Shown here: piece after piece, positions 1-11,005 of the stretch
Layout: every line of letters starts with the position of its first letter
Position numbering within the stretch: position 1 is the first letter of the stretch
NCBI GenBank assembly: GCA_019112875.1
Contig: DXIO01000107.1
Location: forward strand, 1-48,745
Direction of reading: 5' to 3'
DNA: 48,745 nucleotides
Source: Candidatus Aquabacterium excrementipullorum
GTDB lineage: Bacteria; Pseudomonadota; Gammaproteobacteria; Burkholderiales; Burkholderiaceae_C
Notes under the pieces: model-generated
Told to the model about the DNA's origin: nothing
The model's database searches: none
What the model saw: only the letters and a program-made list of their open reading frames with translations
Position numbers and translations under genes: made by a program

Positions 1-131
1 GTGTGGTCAGCGGGCATGACGTGCCCATGAACCTTGTGTGACGGAACCATGACGCGCGGCAAGACCCTGACGTGGCTGATCCTGGTTAAATCCGGAGTCC
101 CTTCAAGCGCCTGAACTGCTAGCATCCCAGC

Positions 132-1928
132 ATGAGCATCCAGATCTTCGGCCTGCCGGTATCACGGGGGGTGGCCATCGGCCGCGCCGTGCTGATCGCG
201 TCCGGACGTGTGGACGTGCCCCACCATTTCATCGATCCCAACCGGGTCGACGATGAATTCGCGCGCCTGACCGAAGCCCGGGACACCGTGGCCGTCGAGT
301 TCGACACCCTCAAGCGCGACCTGCCCAGCGACATGCCGGCCGAGCTGGCCGCCCTGCTGGACGTGCACCAGATGCTGCTGCAGGACGAGGCCCTGATCGG
401 CGCCGCCGGCGACTGGATCCGCGAACGCCACTACAACGCCGAATGGGCGTTGTCCGCCCAGCTGGAAGTGTTGGCCCGGCAGTTCGACGAGATGGAAGAT
501 GCCTACCTGCGCGAGCGCAAGGCCGACCTGGAGCAGGTGGTCGAGCGGCTGCTGCGGGTGCTGAGCCGGGGCGCTGGCTTGCCGGCCATGCAGCCCCATT
601 CGCGCGATTTCGGCGGCGACGAGCCCCTGGTGCTGGTGGCCAGCGACATTTCACCGGCCGACATGCTGACCTTCAAGCGCAGCGTGTTCACCGGCTTCGT
701 GACCGACGTGGGCGGCAAGACCTCGCACACGGCCATCGTGGCGCGCAGCATGGACATCCCGGCCGTGGTGGGCGCCCGCCAGGCCAGCGGCCTGATCCGG
801 CAGGACGACTGCATCATCATCGACGGCGATGCCGGCCTGGTGATCGTCGATCCGTCGCCCATCGTGCTGGAAGAGTACCGTTTCCGTCAGCGCCAGAGCG
901 AGCTGGAGCGCAGCCGCCTGGCCCGCCTGCGGCACACGCCCGCCGTCACTTTGGATGGCGAGCGCATCGAGCTGCTGGCCAACATCGAGATGCCCGAAGA
1001 CGCCCCCGTGGCGCTGGAGGCGGGTTCCGCCGGCGTGGGCCTGTTCCGCAGCGAGTTCCTGTTCATGGGGCGTGGCAGCGACCTGCCCGACGAGGACGAG
1101 CAGTACGATGCCTACCGCCGAGCGGTCGAGGGCATGAACGGCATGCCGGTCACGATCCGCACGGTCGACATCGGCGCCGACAAGCCGCTGGAAGGCATGA
1201 CGCCCAGCGAGCTGCGCCACGAGTCGGTGCTGAACCCGGCGCTGGGGCTGCGGGCGATCCGCTGGAGCCTGTCCGAGCCGAGCATGTTCCGCCGCCAGTT
1301 GCGCGCGCTGTTCCGTGCGGCCGCGCATGGGCCCGTCAAGATCCTGATCCCGATGCTGGGCAGCGCCCACGAGATCCGCCAGACGCTGGAGCAGGTGGCG
1401 GTGGTGCAGCGGCAACTGTCTGAATCAGGCAAGCCCATCGGCAAGGTGCAACTGGGCGCGATGATCGAGGTGCCGGCGGCCGCGCTGACGCTGCCCGTGT
1501 TCCTCAAGCATTTCGATTTCCTGTCGATCGGCACGAACGACCTGATCCAGTACACGCTGGCCATCGACCGCGCCGACGAGGCCGTGGCCCATCTGTACGA
1601 TCCGTGGCACCCGGCGGTGCTCAATCTGGTCCACCAGACGATCCAGCAGGCCAACGCGGCCGGGCGGGGTGTGAGCGTGTGCGGCGAAATGGCGGGCGAT
1701 CCGGCCTTCACCGAACTGCTGCTGGCCATGGGGCTGCGCAGCTTCTCGATGCACCCCACGCAGGTGGCGGCGGTCAAGCAGCGCGTGCTGCGGGCTGACA
1801 CGCGCCGCCTGGCGGGTGCGGTCGACATCGTGCTGGCCAGCGACGAGCCCGAGAAGGCCTGGGCCGACGTGCAGGCTGGGGGCAGCGCACCGGCCACGTC
1901 ACCAGCGCGGCTGGCCTCGGTGGCCTGA
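132..1928 (+). CDS. ptsI: Phosphoenolpyruvate-protein phosphotransferase (PTS enzyme I)
   Basis: Enzyme I of the phosphotransferase system: it takes phosphate from phosphoenolpyruvate and passes it to HPr in the cytoplasm. The 598-residue product has the N-terminal helical HPr-binding region, the phosphohistidine swivel motif GGKTSHTAIVAR with the active His at residue 199, and a C-terminal PEP-binding barrel with SIGTNDLIQYTLAIDR and the catalytic Cys of SVCGEMAGD at residue 517. Length is slightly above the usual 570-580 because of an Ala/Ser-rich tail. The ATG lacks a strong ribosome-binding site. HPr (ptsH) often precedes ptsI in this group, but the 131 bases upstream show no recognisable gene. 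The gene converges on uup with 15 bp between stops. Confidence 0.96.
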   Translation: MSIQIFGLPVSRGVAIGRAVLIASGRVDVPHHFIDPNRVDDEFARLTEARDTVAVEFDTLKRDLPSDMPAELAALLDVHQMLLQDEALIGAAGDWIRERHYNAEWALSAQLEVLARQFDEMEDAYLRERKADLEQVVERLLRVLSRGAGLPAMQPHSRDFGGDEPLVLVASDISPADMLTFKRSVFTGFVTDVGGKTSHTAIVARSMDIPAVVGARQASGLIRQDDCIIIDGDAGLVIVDPSPIVLEEYRFRQRQSELERSRLARLRHTPAVTLDGERIELLANIEMPEDAPVALEAGSAGVGLFRSEFLFMGRGSDLPDEDEQYDAYRRAVEGMNGMPVTIRTVDIGADKPLEGMTPSELRHESVLNPALGLRAIRWSLSEPSMFRRQLRALFRAAAHGPVKILIPMLGSAHEIRQTLEQVAVVQRQLSESGKPIGKVQLGAMIEVPAAALTLPVFLKHFDFLSIGTNDLIQYTLAIDRADEAVAHLYDPWHPAVLNLVHQTIQQANAAGRGVSVCGEMAGDPAFTELLLAMGLRSFSMHPTQVAAVKQRVLRADTRRLAGAVDIVLASDEPEKAWADVQAGGSAPATSPARLASVA

Positions 1929-1943
1929 TCTCGCTTTGACGCT

Positions 1944-3842
<1,899 letters not shown>

Positions 3843-4061
3843 GGTGGGGCAGCGAAAAATGGGGAAAAACGGCGAAAGGGGCGGCGCCCGTCCGAAGGCG
3901 ATCGGCCTGAGCCGAATCCCCGATTGTCGCCGCATCGGACGGCATGGCGCGAATTCCCTGGAAGCCTGGGGGTGCGCGGCAGGGCGCGGAAGGTCACAAT
4001 CCGGTCCATGCACGATCGATTTCGGTTCATCCACCGGACCCGCGTGGGAGGACGCTGGACC

Positions 4062-6020
4062 ATGAACCGCCTGGGGCTTTGGCTTCTGGCGGTGGTGTGG
4101 GCCTGCGTGTTCGCGGGGGCGGCGTTGGCGCGTGCGGCGGAGACATCCGCCAAGGTGAGCGTGTCTTCCGCCGATGCTCAAGCCGATGCCGCCCGCCAGG
4201 CCGCGGTGCGCCATCCCTGGGTGGCCTTGCCGCTGGACCAGGTCACCATCCTGCCCGAGGCCTGCCTGCTGCCCGACGCGCAACCCGGCCTGCCGCCTGG
4301 TGATGCCGCGCCCTGGTTGCATGTGCACCTGCCGCACCGCTGGAAGGACACGCATGCCGGCTTCGAAGGCTCGATGTGGTATCGCTTCCGTGTCACGCTG
4401 CCTGCCGCGCCCACGGCACCCTGGGCCGTGTACCTGCCCCGCGTGGTGATGAACGCGCAGGTGTGGGTCAACGGCGTGGCGCTGGACTACACCGGCTCCA
4501 TGGCCGACCCGGTGACACGCCACTGGTACGTGCCGCTGCTGTTCAACGTGCCGGCCAACCTGTGGCAGCCGGGTGAGAACATCGTCCACGTGCGCGTGGC
4601 CAGCGGCTACCAGGCGCGCAACGGTCTGGCGCCCATCCAGGTCGGGCCGGTGGACCAGTTGGCCGTCGTCTACAAGCACCGCAAGTGGCTGCAGGTCGAT
4701 GGCGTGCAGATCGCGCACGTGGCCATGATCTCGCTGGGCCTGGTCATGGTGATCGTGTGGCTGCGCGACCGGGCGCAGGCGGCCTTCGGCTTCATGGGCG
4801 CCTCGGCGCTGTTCTGGGGCGTGAGCACGCTGATGCTGATCAGCCCCACGCCCTTGACCGACCTGCTGGTGTGGGAGCGCCTGAGCTTCACCGCCACCGT
4901 CTGGTACCAGCTGGCGCTGAGCGCCTTCTTCTTCCGCTTCACCGAGCGGCCCTGGCCCTGGGTGGACCGGCTCGTCGTCACGCTGATGCTGCTGGTGCCG
5001 GGCTACTACCTGTTCTTCCCGCGCTATGAAATCACGGCGGCGATCTACCTGGTGATCTACGCGCTGGCGCTGACGGGCATGGTCGCAGCCATCGGCCATG
5101 TGATCCGCAGCCGCCGGCCCGATGGCGCCTGGCTGGTGCTGGGCTGCGCGATGGTGGTGCCGGCCGGCGCGCATGATGTGATGGTGCAGGTCGGCAGCCT
5201 GCCTTTCGATTCGGTCTACTGGTTGCCGCTGGCGGGCCCCGCCATGATCGCCTGCAGCTTCATGATCCTGGCCGGTGACTACGCCCGCTCTCGCTGGGCA
5301 CTGGCCGAGTTGAACGCCAGCCTGGCCAGCCGCGTGGCCGAGCGCGAACTGGCCCTGCGCGAAAGCTTCGAGCGCCTGGCCGCGCTGGAAAGCGCCCAGG
5401 CCGTGTCGGCCGAACGCAGCCGCATCTTGAAAGACATGCACGATGGCGTGGGCGCGCATCTCACGTCGGCGCTGCGCCAGCTCACGGCCATGCCGCACGA
5501 CGAAGTCGATGTGCCCCTGGTCACGCAGACCCTGCGCGATTCGCTGGACCACCTCAAGCTCTCGATCGATGCGATGTCGCTGCAGCCGGGTGACGTGGTG
5601 GGCCTGCTGGCCAGTTGGCGCTTTCGCCTCACGCCGCGCCTGAAGGCGGCCGGGCTTGAGCTGGTGTGGGATGTCGATGATCTGCCCGCCTGGCCGCCCG
5701 GCCAGCCGCCCGTGCTGCGCCAAGTGCAGTACATCCTGTTCGAAGGCCTGTCCAACGTGCTGCAGCACTCGGGCGCGACGCGGCTGGTGCTGTCCGCGCG
5801 TGTGTTCGACGACCACCTGCGCCTGAGCCTGATCGACAACGGCCGTGGCTGGCACACCTCGCCCAAGGCCTCGGGCCATGGTCTGCAGACCATGCAGGGC
5901 CGTGCCTCGCTGATCGGCGCGCGGCTGGAGTTCCTGGTGCCCACGCAGGGTGGCCTGGAACTGCGCCTGAGCCTGCCACGCCCCGGCGAGCCCGCCCCTG
6001 CCTTATCCTCCGCAGCATGA
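4062..6020 (+). CDS. 7TM sensor histidine kinase (HisKA_3 type) with an extracytoplasmic beta-sandwich-like domain
   Basis: Membrane sensor kinase of 652 residues. A signal peptide (about 1-27) leads to a periplasmic domain (about 50-200) with the WYRFRV and VWVNGVAL pattern of galactose-binding or glycoside-hydrolase-2-like jelly rolls. Seven hydrophobic segments follow (about 215-405), then a short coiled coil. The dimerisation box RILKDMHDGVGAH has the phospho-accepting His at 460, as in NarL-type (family 7) kinases. The HATPase has an N box (SNVLQHSG) and G boxes (DNGRGW, GHGLQTM). The start is the ATG preceded by GGGAGGA at 4046-4052; an ATG at 4008 would add 18 residues and hide the signal peptide. 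The stop overlaps the response-regulator start (ATGA). The ligand is unknown; a carbohydrate-type ligand is only a guess from the fold. Confidence 0.88.
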   Translation: MNRLGLWLLAVVWACVFAGAALARAAETSAKVSVSSADAQADAARQAAVRHPWVALPLDQVTILPEACLLPDAQPGLPPGDAAPWLHVHLPHRWKDTHAGFEGSMWYRFRVTLPAAPTAPWAVYLPRVVMNAQVWVNGVALDYTGSMADPVTRHWYVPLLFNVPANLWQPGENIVHVRVASGYQARNGLAPIQVGPVDQLAVVYKHRKWLQVDGVQIAHVAMISLGLVMVIVWLRDRAQAAFGFMGASALFWGVSTLMLISPTPLTDLLVWERLSFTATVWYQLALSAFFFRFTERPWPWVDRLVVTLMLLVPGYYLFFPRYEITAAIYLVIYALALTGMVAAIGHVIRSRRPDGAWLVLGCAMVVPAGAHDVMVQVGSLPFDSVYWLPLAGPAMIACSFMILAGDYARSRWALAELNASLASRVAERELALRESFERLAALESAQAVSAERSRILKDMHDGVGAHLTSALRQLTAMPHDEVDVPLVTQTLRDSLDHLKLSIDAMSLQPGDVVGLLASWRFRLTPRLKAAGLELVWDVDDLPAWPPGQPPVLRQVQYILFEGLSNVLQHSGATRLVLSARVFDDHLRLSLIDNGRGWHTSPKASGHGLQTMQGRASLIGARLEFLVPTQGGLELRLSLPRPGEPAPALSSAA

Positions 6021-6790
6021 TGAATGCCGTTGAATCCAGTGTGTGGCGCGTGGCGGTGGTGGAAGACAACCACCAGCACCGCGAATTCCTCGAATCCTGC
6101 GTGCAGGCGCATCCTCGCCTGTCGCTGGCCGGCGCCTTCTCGACACTGGCATCCGCGCGCGTCTGGTTCGCGTCCAACGACGCCGACCTGCTGCTGATCG
6201 ACCTGGGCCTGCCCGATGGCAGCGGCCTCACGCTGATGCGCGAGGTGCACGCGCGCTGGCCCGCCTGCGACATGCTGGTCGTCTCGATGTTCGGCGATGA
6301 AGAGAACGTGGTCGCCAGCATCGAGGCCGGCGCCGTGGGCTATGTGCACAAGGACGACGACGCGGCCGACATCGCGCAGACCTTGCTGGCCGTGAAGCAG
6401 GGCGCCTCGCCCATTTCGCCGATGATCGCGCGGCACCTGCTGCGGCGCATGCAACCTTCCGCCAAGCCCGACACGCTCGCCGCCAGCCGCCTGGCGGCCT
6501 TGGCCCCTGCAGGGGATGACGAAACCACGGCGAACGGCGAGCCCGCGCCCGTGGTGCTCTCGCGCCGCGAGCAGGAGGTGCTGGAGTTCATCGCGCGCGG
6601 CTTCTCGTACGCCGAGATCGCGCGCCAGCAGGGCATCACCGTGCACACGGTGCAGACCTACATCAAGAAGCTCTACGGCAAGCTGGCCGTGCACTCGCGC
6701 AGCGAGGCCGTGTTCGAGGCCCATCGCCTGGGCCTGCTGGACACCTTCAGCGCGCCCGCTCGGCCCGAAGCGTCCAGCGTCAAACGCTGA
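6017..6790 (+). CDS. LuxR/NarL-family response regulator
   Basis: DNA-binding partner of the sensor kinase, translationally coupled by a 4-bp overlap. The 257-residue protein has a receiver domain at 10-125 with acidic pocket VVEDN (16-17), phospho-acceptor Asp62 in LLLIDLGLPDGSG and Lys112 in YVHKDD. A linker of about 50 residues leads to a C-terminal LuxR helix-turn-helix (about 180-235; LSRREQEVLEFIARG, then TVHTVQTYIKKLYGKL). Its targets cannot be read from this window. It converges on gshB with about 44 bp between the stops. Confidence 0.92.
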   Translation: MMNAVESSVWRVAVVEDNHQHREFLESCVQAHPRLSLAGAFSTLASARVWFASNDADLLLIDLGLPDGSGLTLMREVHARWPACDMLVVSMFGDEENVVASIEAGAVGYVHKDDDAADIAQTLLAVKQGASPISPMIARHLLRRMQPSAKPDTLAASRLAALAPAGDDETTANGEPAPVVLSRREQEVLEFIARGFSYAEIARQQGITVHTVQTYIKKLYGKLAVHSRSEAVFEAHRLGLLDTFSAPARPEASSVKR

Positions 6791-6834
6791 CGCGGGTCAT
6801 GCCGCCGACCCTGCAGGGCACGCCGGCCACGCCT

Positions 6835-7824
6835 TCACAGATCGTGGTAATCGCCCGTCGTGCTGGCCGCCGCGATCGCCCGGTTGACCTGCTGCTCCAG
6901 CGCATCGATGAAGCGCGCCGCGACATCCCAGCCAGTCTGCTGCGTGATCTCCTGGAAGCACGTCGGGCTGGTCACGTTGATCTCGGTCAGGCGGTCGCCG
7001 ATGATGTCCAGGCCCACCAGCAGCAGGCCGCGCGCGGCCAGGATGGGTGCGAGTGTTTCGGCGATGGCGCGGTCGCTGGCGCTCAACGGCTGGGCCACGC
7101 CCTTGCCGCCGGCCGCCAGGTTGCCGCGCACCTCGGTGCCCTGCGGGATGCGGGCCAGCGCGTAGGGCACGGGCTCGCCGCCGATCAGCAGCACGCGCTT
7201 GTCGCCCTGCGTGATGGCCGGCAGGTAGCGCTGCGCCATGATCGTGCGCGTGCCCAGCAAGGTCAGTGATTCGAGGATGCTGCCCAGGTTCAAGGCATCC
7301 TGCTTGACGCGGAAGATGCCCGCGCCGCCCATGCCGTCCAGCGGCTTGAGGATCACGTCGCCATGCTCGGCGTGGAAGGCCTTGAGCGTGTCCACATCCG
7401 AGCTGACCAGCGTGGGTGCGATGAACTGCGGAAATTCCAGGATCGCCAGCTTTTCGGGGTGCTCGCGCAGCGCCTGCGCGCGGTTGAACACGCGCGCGCC
7501 TTCGCGCTCGGCCTGGGTCAGCAGGTGCGTGGCGTAGAGGTACTCGGTGTCGAAGGGCGGGTCCTTGCGCATCACCACGGCATCGACATCGCGCAGCGCG
7601 ATGCGGGCTTCCTCCTCGACCTCGAACCAGGCTGTTTCGTCACCCGTCAGGCGGATGCGCCGGGCGGCGGTGCTGACGGGCTGGTCCTGGCGCCAGCCCA
7701 TTTCGCGCGCCTCGCAGGCCCACAGCTCGTGGCCACGTCTGGCGGCCTCGCGCATCATGGCGAAGGTGCTGTCCTTGTAGGTCTTGAAGGTGGCCAGCGG
7801 GTCGGCGACGAACAGCAATTTCAT
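6835..7824 (-). CDS. gshB: Glutathione synthetase
   Basis: ATP-grasp ligase joining gamma-glutamylcysteine and glycine in the cytoplasm, the second step of glutathione synthesis. The 329-residue protein has the family length (about 315). Visible are the N-terminal MKLLFVADPL strand, the glycine-rich ATP loop DGMGGAG (163-169), the substrate loop RGNLAAGGKG (233-242), and metal ligands Asp273, Glu281 and Asn283 in GLDIIGDRLTEINVTSPT. The ATG at 7824 overlaps the benE stop (ATGA), so it is probably translated with that gene. The open frame continues upstream over benE but without family similarity. It is the last gene of the gshA-kup-benE-gshB run. Confidence 0.96.
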   Translation of the reverse strand: MKLLFVADPLATFKTYKDSTFAMMREAARRGHELWACEAREMGWRQDQPVSTAARRIRLTGDETAWFEVEEEARIALRDVDAVVMRKDPPFDTEYLYATHLLTQAEREGARVFNRAQALREHPEKLAILEFPQFIAPTLVSSDVDTLKAFHAEHGDVILKPLDGMGGAGIFRVKQDALNLGSILESLTLLGTRTIMAQRYLPAITQGDKRVLLIGGEPVPYALARIPQGTEVRGNLAAGGKGVAQPLSASDRAIAETLAPILAARGLLLVGLDIIGDRLTEINVTSPTCFQEITQQTGWDVAARFIDALEQQVNRAIAAASTTGDYHDL

Positions 7825-9035
7825 GGCGAATCGGCGGAATCGGGTGAGGGAGCCCTGTAGTGTTCCACGAACAGCGCGATCGTGCCGGCGACCAGCCCCC
7901 AGAAGGCCGAGCCGACGCCCCACAGCGTCATGCCCGACAGCGTCACGAGGAAGGTGATCAGCGCCGCCTCGCGGTGCGCCACGCCGGTGAGCGCGGTGGC
8001 CAGGCCACCGCCGATGGTGCCCAGCAGCGCCAGGCCGGCCACGCCCATCACCAGCGCAGGCGGAAAGGCCGCCAGCACGCCGGCCACGGCACCGCCCAGC
8101 AGCCCCATCGCCACGTAGAAGATGCCCGACCAGATCGCCGCTGTGTAGCGCTTGCCCGGTTCGCTGTGCGCATGCGGGCTCAGCACGATGGCCGCCGTGA
8201 TGGCCGCCAGGTTGAAGGTGTAGCCGCCAAACGGCGCCAGCAGCAGCGTGGTCACGCCCGACCAGCTCATCAAGGGCGACACCGGCGGTGTGTAGCCCGC
8301 CACGCGGATGGCCGACACGCCAGGCACCGCCTGCGAGGCCATGGTCACGATGAACAGCGGCAGGCCCATGCCCAACACGGCCTGCCAGGACCACGTCGGC
8401 GTCACCCACACGGGCACCGCCAGCCCGCCCTGCAGCGCCGAGGTGTTGAGCAGGCCCTGCGCCGCCGCCATCGCCATGCCGCCGATCAGCACGCCCAGCA
8501 CCGCGAAACGCGGCCAGAAGCGCCGCCCCACCAGGTACAGGAAGAACATGCCGATCACCAGCCCCGGTTGCTCGGTGGTGCCGGCGAAGGCCAGCAGCGC
8601 GAACTTGGCCAGGATGCCCGCCAGCAGCGCCGCCGCCAGCGTGATCGGAATCCGGTTCATCAGTTTGTCGAAAAGGCCCGTGACGCCCGACAGCAGCATC
8701 AGCACGCCGCACACCAGGAAGGCGCCGATGGCCTCGGGCATCGTGATGCCCCCTGCACCACCGGCGGCGGCCGCGATCACCGCCGCGCCCGGCGTGGACC
8801 AGGTGATCAGGATGGGGATGCGCGTCCACAGCGACAGGCCGATGGTGGACATGCCCATGCCGATGCCCAGCGCCCACACCCACGAGGCCGTCTGCGCGGG
8901 CGTGGCGCCCAGCGACTGCGCCGCGTGGAAGATCAGCGCGATGGTGCTGGTGAAACCCACCAGTGTGGCCACGAAACCGGCCGACACGGCGGCCAACGAT
9001 GAATCGGCCGCCGCCCGCATCAAACGCGGGATCAC
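7821..9035 (-). CDS. benE: BenE-family (benzoate/H+ symporter-like) transporter
   Basis: Polytopic inner-membrane protein of 404 residues with about 11-12 hydrophobic segments and almost no soluble domain. The start MIPRLMRAAADSSLAAVSAGFVATLVGFTS and the central WSTPGAAVIA and GGYTFNLAAITAAI patterns are those of the BenE/YdcO family, related to the nucleobase-transporter fold. Benzoate is the substrate of the founding member; here it is inferred, since no benzoate catabolic gene is present. It lies 26 bp downstream of kup and overlaps gshB by 4 bp, so it is probably co-transcribed with potassium and glutathione genes rather than with an aromatic pathway. Confidence 0.88.
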   Translation of the reverse strand: MIPRLMRAAADSSLAAVSAGFVATLVGFTSTIALIFHAAQSLGATPAQTASWVWALGIGMGMSTIGLSLWTRIPILITWSTPGAAVIAAAAGGAGGITMPEAIGAFLVCGVLMLLSGVTGLFDKLMNRIPITLAAALLAGILAKFALLAFAGTTEQPGLVIGMFFLYLVGRRFWPRFAVLGVLIGGMAMAAAQGLLNTSALQGGLAVPVWVTPTWSWQAVLGMGLPLFIVTMASQAVPGVSAIRVAGYTPPVSPLMSWSGVTTLLLAPFGGYTFNLAAITAAIVLSPHAHSEPGKRYTAAIWSGIFYVAMGLLGGAVAGVLAAFPPALVMGVAGLALLGTIGGGLATALTGVAHREAALITFLVTLSGMTLWGVGSAFWGLVAGTIALFVEHYRAPSPDSADSP

Positions 9036-9061
9036 GGCATTTTCGGAAGCGGGTAAGTGGT

Positions 9062-10948
9062 TCAGATCTCGACCTTGGAGCCCATCTCGATGACGCGGTT
9101 GGCGGGCAGATTCAGGAAGTCGGCGACACCGGCCGCGTTGCGGTGCATCGAAGCGAAGAGTTTTTCACGCCAGGGCGCCATGCCGCTGCCGATCGTGGGA
9201 ATGACGATGTCGCGCGACAGGAAATAACTGGTCTCCATGTCGTCGAGCGTGACGCCGCGCTGCTTGAGCAATTTCAAGGCTTCAGGCACGTCCGGCTCGT
9301 TCTTGAAGCCGAAGTGCAGCATCACCTGCCAGCAATCCTTGCCCAGCGACTTGAGCTCCACGCGCTTCTCGAAGCCGATCCACGGCACTTCGTGCGAGCG
9401 CACCGTCACGAACAGGTTTTGCTCGTGCAGCACCTTGTTGTGCTTGAGGTTGTGCAGCAGCGCGTTGGGCGTGGTGCCCGCATCGGCGATCAGGAACACG
9501 GCCGAGCCCGGCACGCGCGTGGGCGGGCTGGAGAACACCGCGTCTAGGAAGGGCTCCAGGTCGATGGAATCGGTGCGCAGCCGCTCGCTGAGCAGCGCGC
9601 GGCCTTCCTTCCAGGTCATCATCAGGGTGAACATCACGCCGCCGATCAGCAGCGGGAACCAGCCGCCGTCGATCACCTTGATCACGTTGGCGCTGAAGAA
9701 CAGCACGTCGATCACGAAGAAGAAGCCGGTGGCGAAGATGCACAGCGCCAGCGACAGCTTCCACGCGAAGCGGATCACGAAGAAGGTCATCACCGTGGTG
9801 ATCAGCATGTCGATCGTGACCGTGATGCCGTAGGCCGCCGCCAGCTTGCTGCTCGAGCCGAAGAACACCACCGCCAGCACGATGCAGGCGTACAGCGTCC
9901 AGTTCACGAAGGGGATGTAGATCTGGCCCGTCTCGTTCACCGAGGTGTGCAGGATGCGCAGGCGCGGCAGGTAACCCAGCTGGATGATCTGCTTGGTGAC
10001 CGAGAACGCCGCCGAGATCAGGGCCTGCGACGCGATCACCGTGGCGAAGGTGGCCAGCACCACCAGCGGGTACAGCGCCCAGTGCGGCGCCATCTCGAAG
10101 AAGGGGTTGTTGACGTTCTCCGGGTACTCCAGCAGCATCGCGCCCTGGCCGAAGTAGTTCAGCACCAGCGCGGGCATCACCAGCGCGAACCAGGCCAGGC
10201 GGATCGGCTTCTTGCCGAAGTGGCCCATGTCTGCGTAGAGCGCCTCGGCGCCGGTGGCGCACAGGATGATGGCGCCCAGCGCCACGAAGGCCAGGTGCGG
10301 GTGATTGAAGATGAAGCTCAGCGCGTAGTGCGGGCTGAGCGCGGCCAGCACCGCCGGGTTCTCCACCACGTGGATGGCGCCCAGAAAGGCCAGCACCGCG
10401 AACCAGATGGCCGTGATCGGCCCGAAGAACTTGCCGATGCCGCCCGTGCCGTGCTTCTGCACCATGAACAGGATGGTCAGCACCACCAGCGTGATGGGCA
10501 CGACGAAGCGCTCCAGCCCCGGCGCGGCCACGTTCATGCCTTCCACCGCCGACAGCACCGACACCGCGGGCGTGATCACGCCGTCGCCGAAGAAGATGGC
10601 CGTGCCGAAGATGCCGACGGCCAGCAGCACGCGCCGCAGGGCGGGCTTGTCCTTCACGGCGGTGGAGGCCAGGGCCAGCATGGCGATCAGGCCGCCTTCG
10701 CCGTTGTTGTCGGCGCGCAGGATCAGCGTCACGTACTTGAGCGAGACGATGATCGTCAACGTCCAGAACATGATCGACAGGATGCCGTAGATGTTCTCGG
10801 GCGTGACGGGCAGGTGCCCGTGGGTGAAGACTTCCTTGAGCGCGTACAGGGGGCTGGTACCGATATCGCCATAGACGATACCGATCGCGCCCAGGGTGAG
10901 CGCGGCCAGCTGAGAGGGGCTCAGCGATTCTTTGGAGCTGGGTTGCAC
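9062..10948 (-). CDS. kup: Kup-type potassium uptake protein
   Basis: Proton-coupled low-affinity potassium importer of the inner membrane. The 628-residue protein has the KUP/HAK/KT hallmark near the N terminus ([20 protein letters not shown], residues about 20-39), about 12 transmembrane segments up to roughly residue 450, and a cytoplasmic C-terminal domain. [19 protein letters not shown] and [15 protein letters not shown] are further family motifs. It lies between gshA (57 bp upstream) and benE (26 bp downstream), all on the same strand. Confidence 0.96.
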   Translation of the reverse strand: MQPSSKESLSPSQLAALTLGAIGIVYGDIGTSPLYALKEVFTHGHLPVTPENIYGILSIMFWTLTIIVSLKYVTLILRADNNGEGGLIAMLALASTAVKDKPALRRVLLAVGIFGTAIFFGDGVITPAVSVLSAVEGMNVAAPGLERFVVPITLVVLTILFMVQKHGTGGIGKFFGPITAIWFAVLAFLGAIHVVENPAVLAALSPHYALSFIFNHPHLAFVALGAIILCATGAEALYADMGHFGKKPIRLAWFALVMPALVLNYFGQGAMLLEYPENVNNPFFEMAPHWALYPLVVLATFATVIASQALISAAFSVTKQIIQLGYLPRLRILHTSVNETGQIYIPFVNWTLYACIVLAVVFFGSSSKLAAAYGITVTIDMLITTVMTFFVIRFAWKLSLALCIFATGFFFVIDVLFFSANVIKVIDGGWFPLLIGGVMFTLMMTWKEGRALLSERLRTDSIDLEPFLDAVFSSPPTRVPGSAVFLIADAGTTPNALLHNLKHNKVLHEQNLFVTVRSHEVPWIGFEKRVELKSLGKDCWQVMLHFGFKNEPDVPEALKLLKQRGVTLDDMETSYFLSRDIVIPTIGSGMAPWREKLFASMHRNAAGVADFLNLPANRVIEMGSKVEI

Positions 10949-11005
10949 GGGAACTCGTTGCGGATCAGCGGAAGCCGCATTGTGCCGTGAACCCGGCCCG
11001 AAAGT

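Noticed and set aside
1..131. Possible end of ptsH or another gene at the left edge
   Set aside because: The plus-strand frames stop within 41 bases and none reads like the end of HPr; nothing can be supported.
3843..5879. Long open frame fused ahead of uup on the minus strand
   Set aside because: It is antisense to the sensor kinase, rich in His, Gln and Arg, and lacks family similarity; uup starts at 3842.
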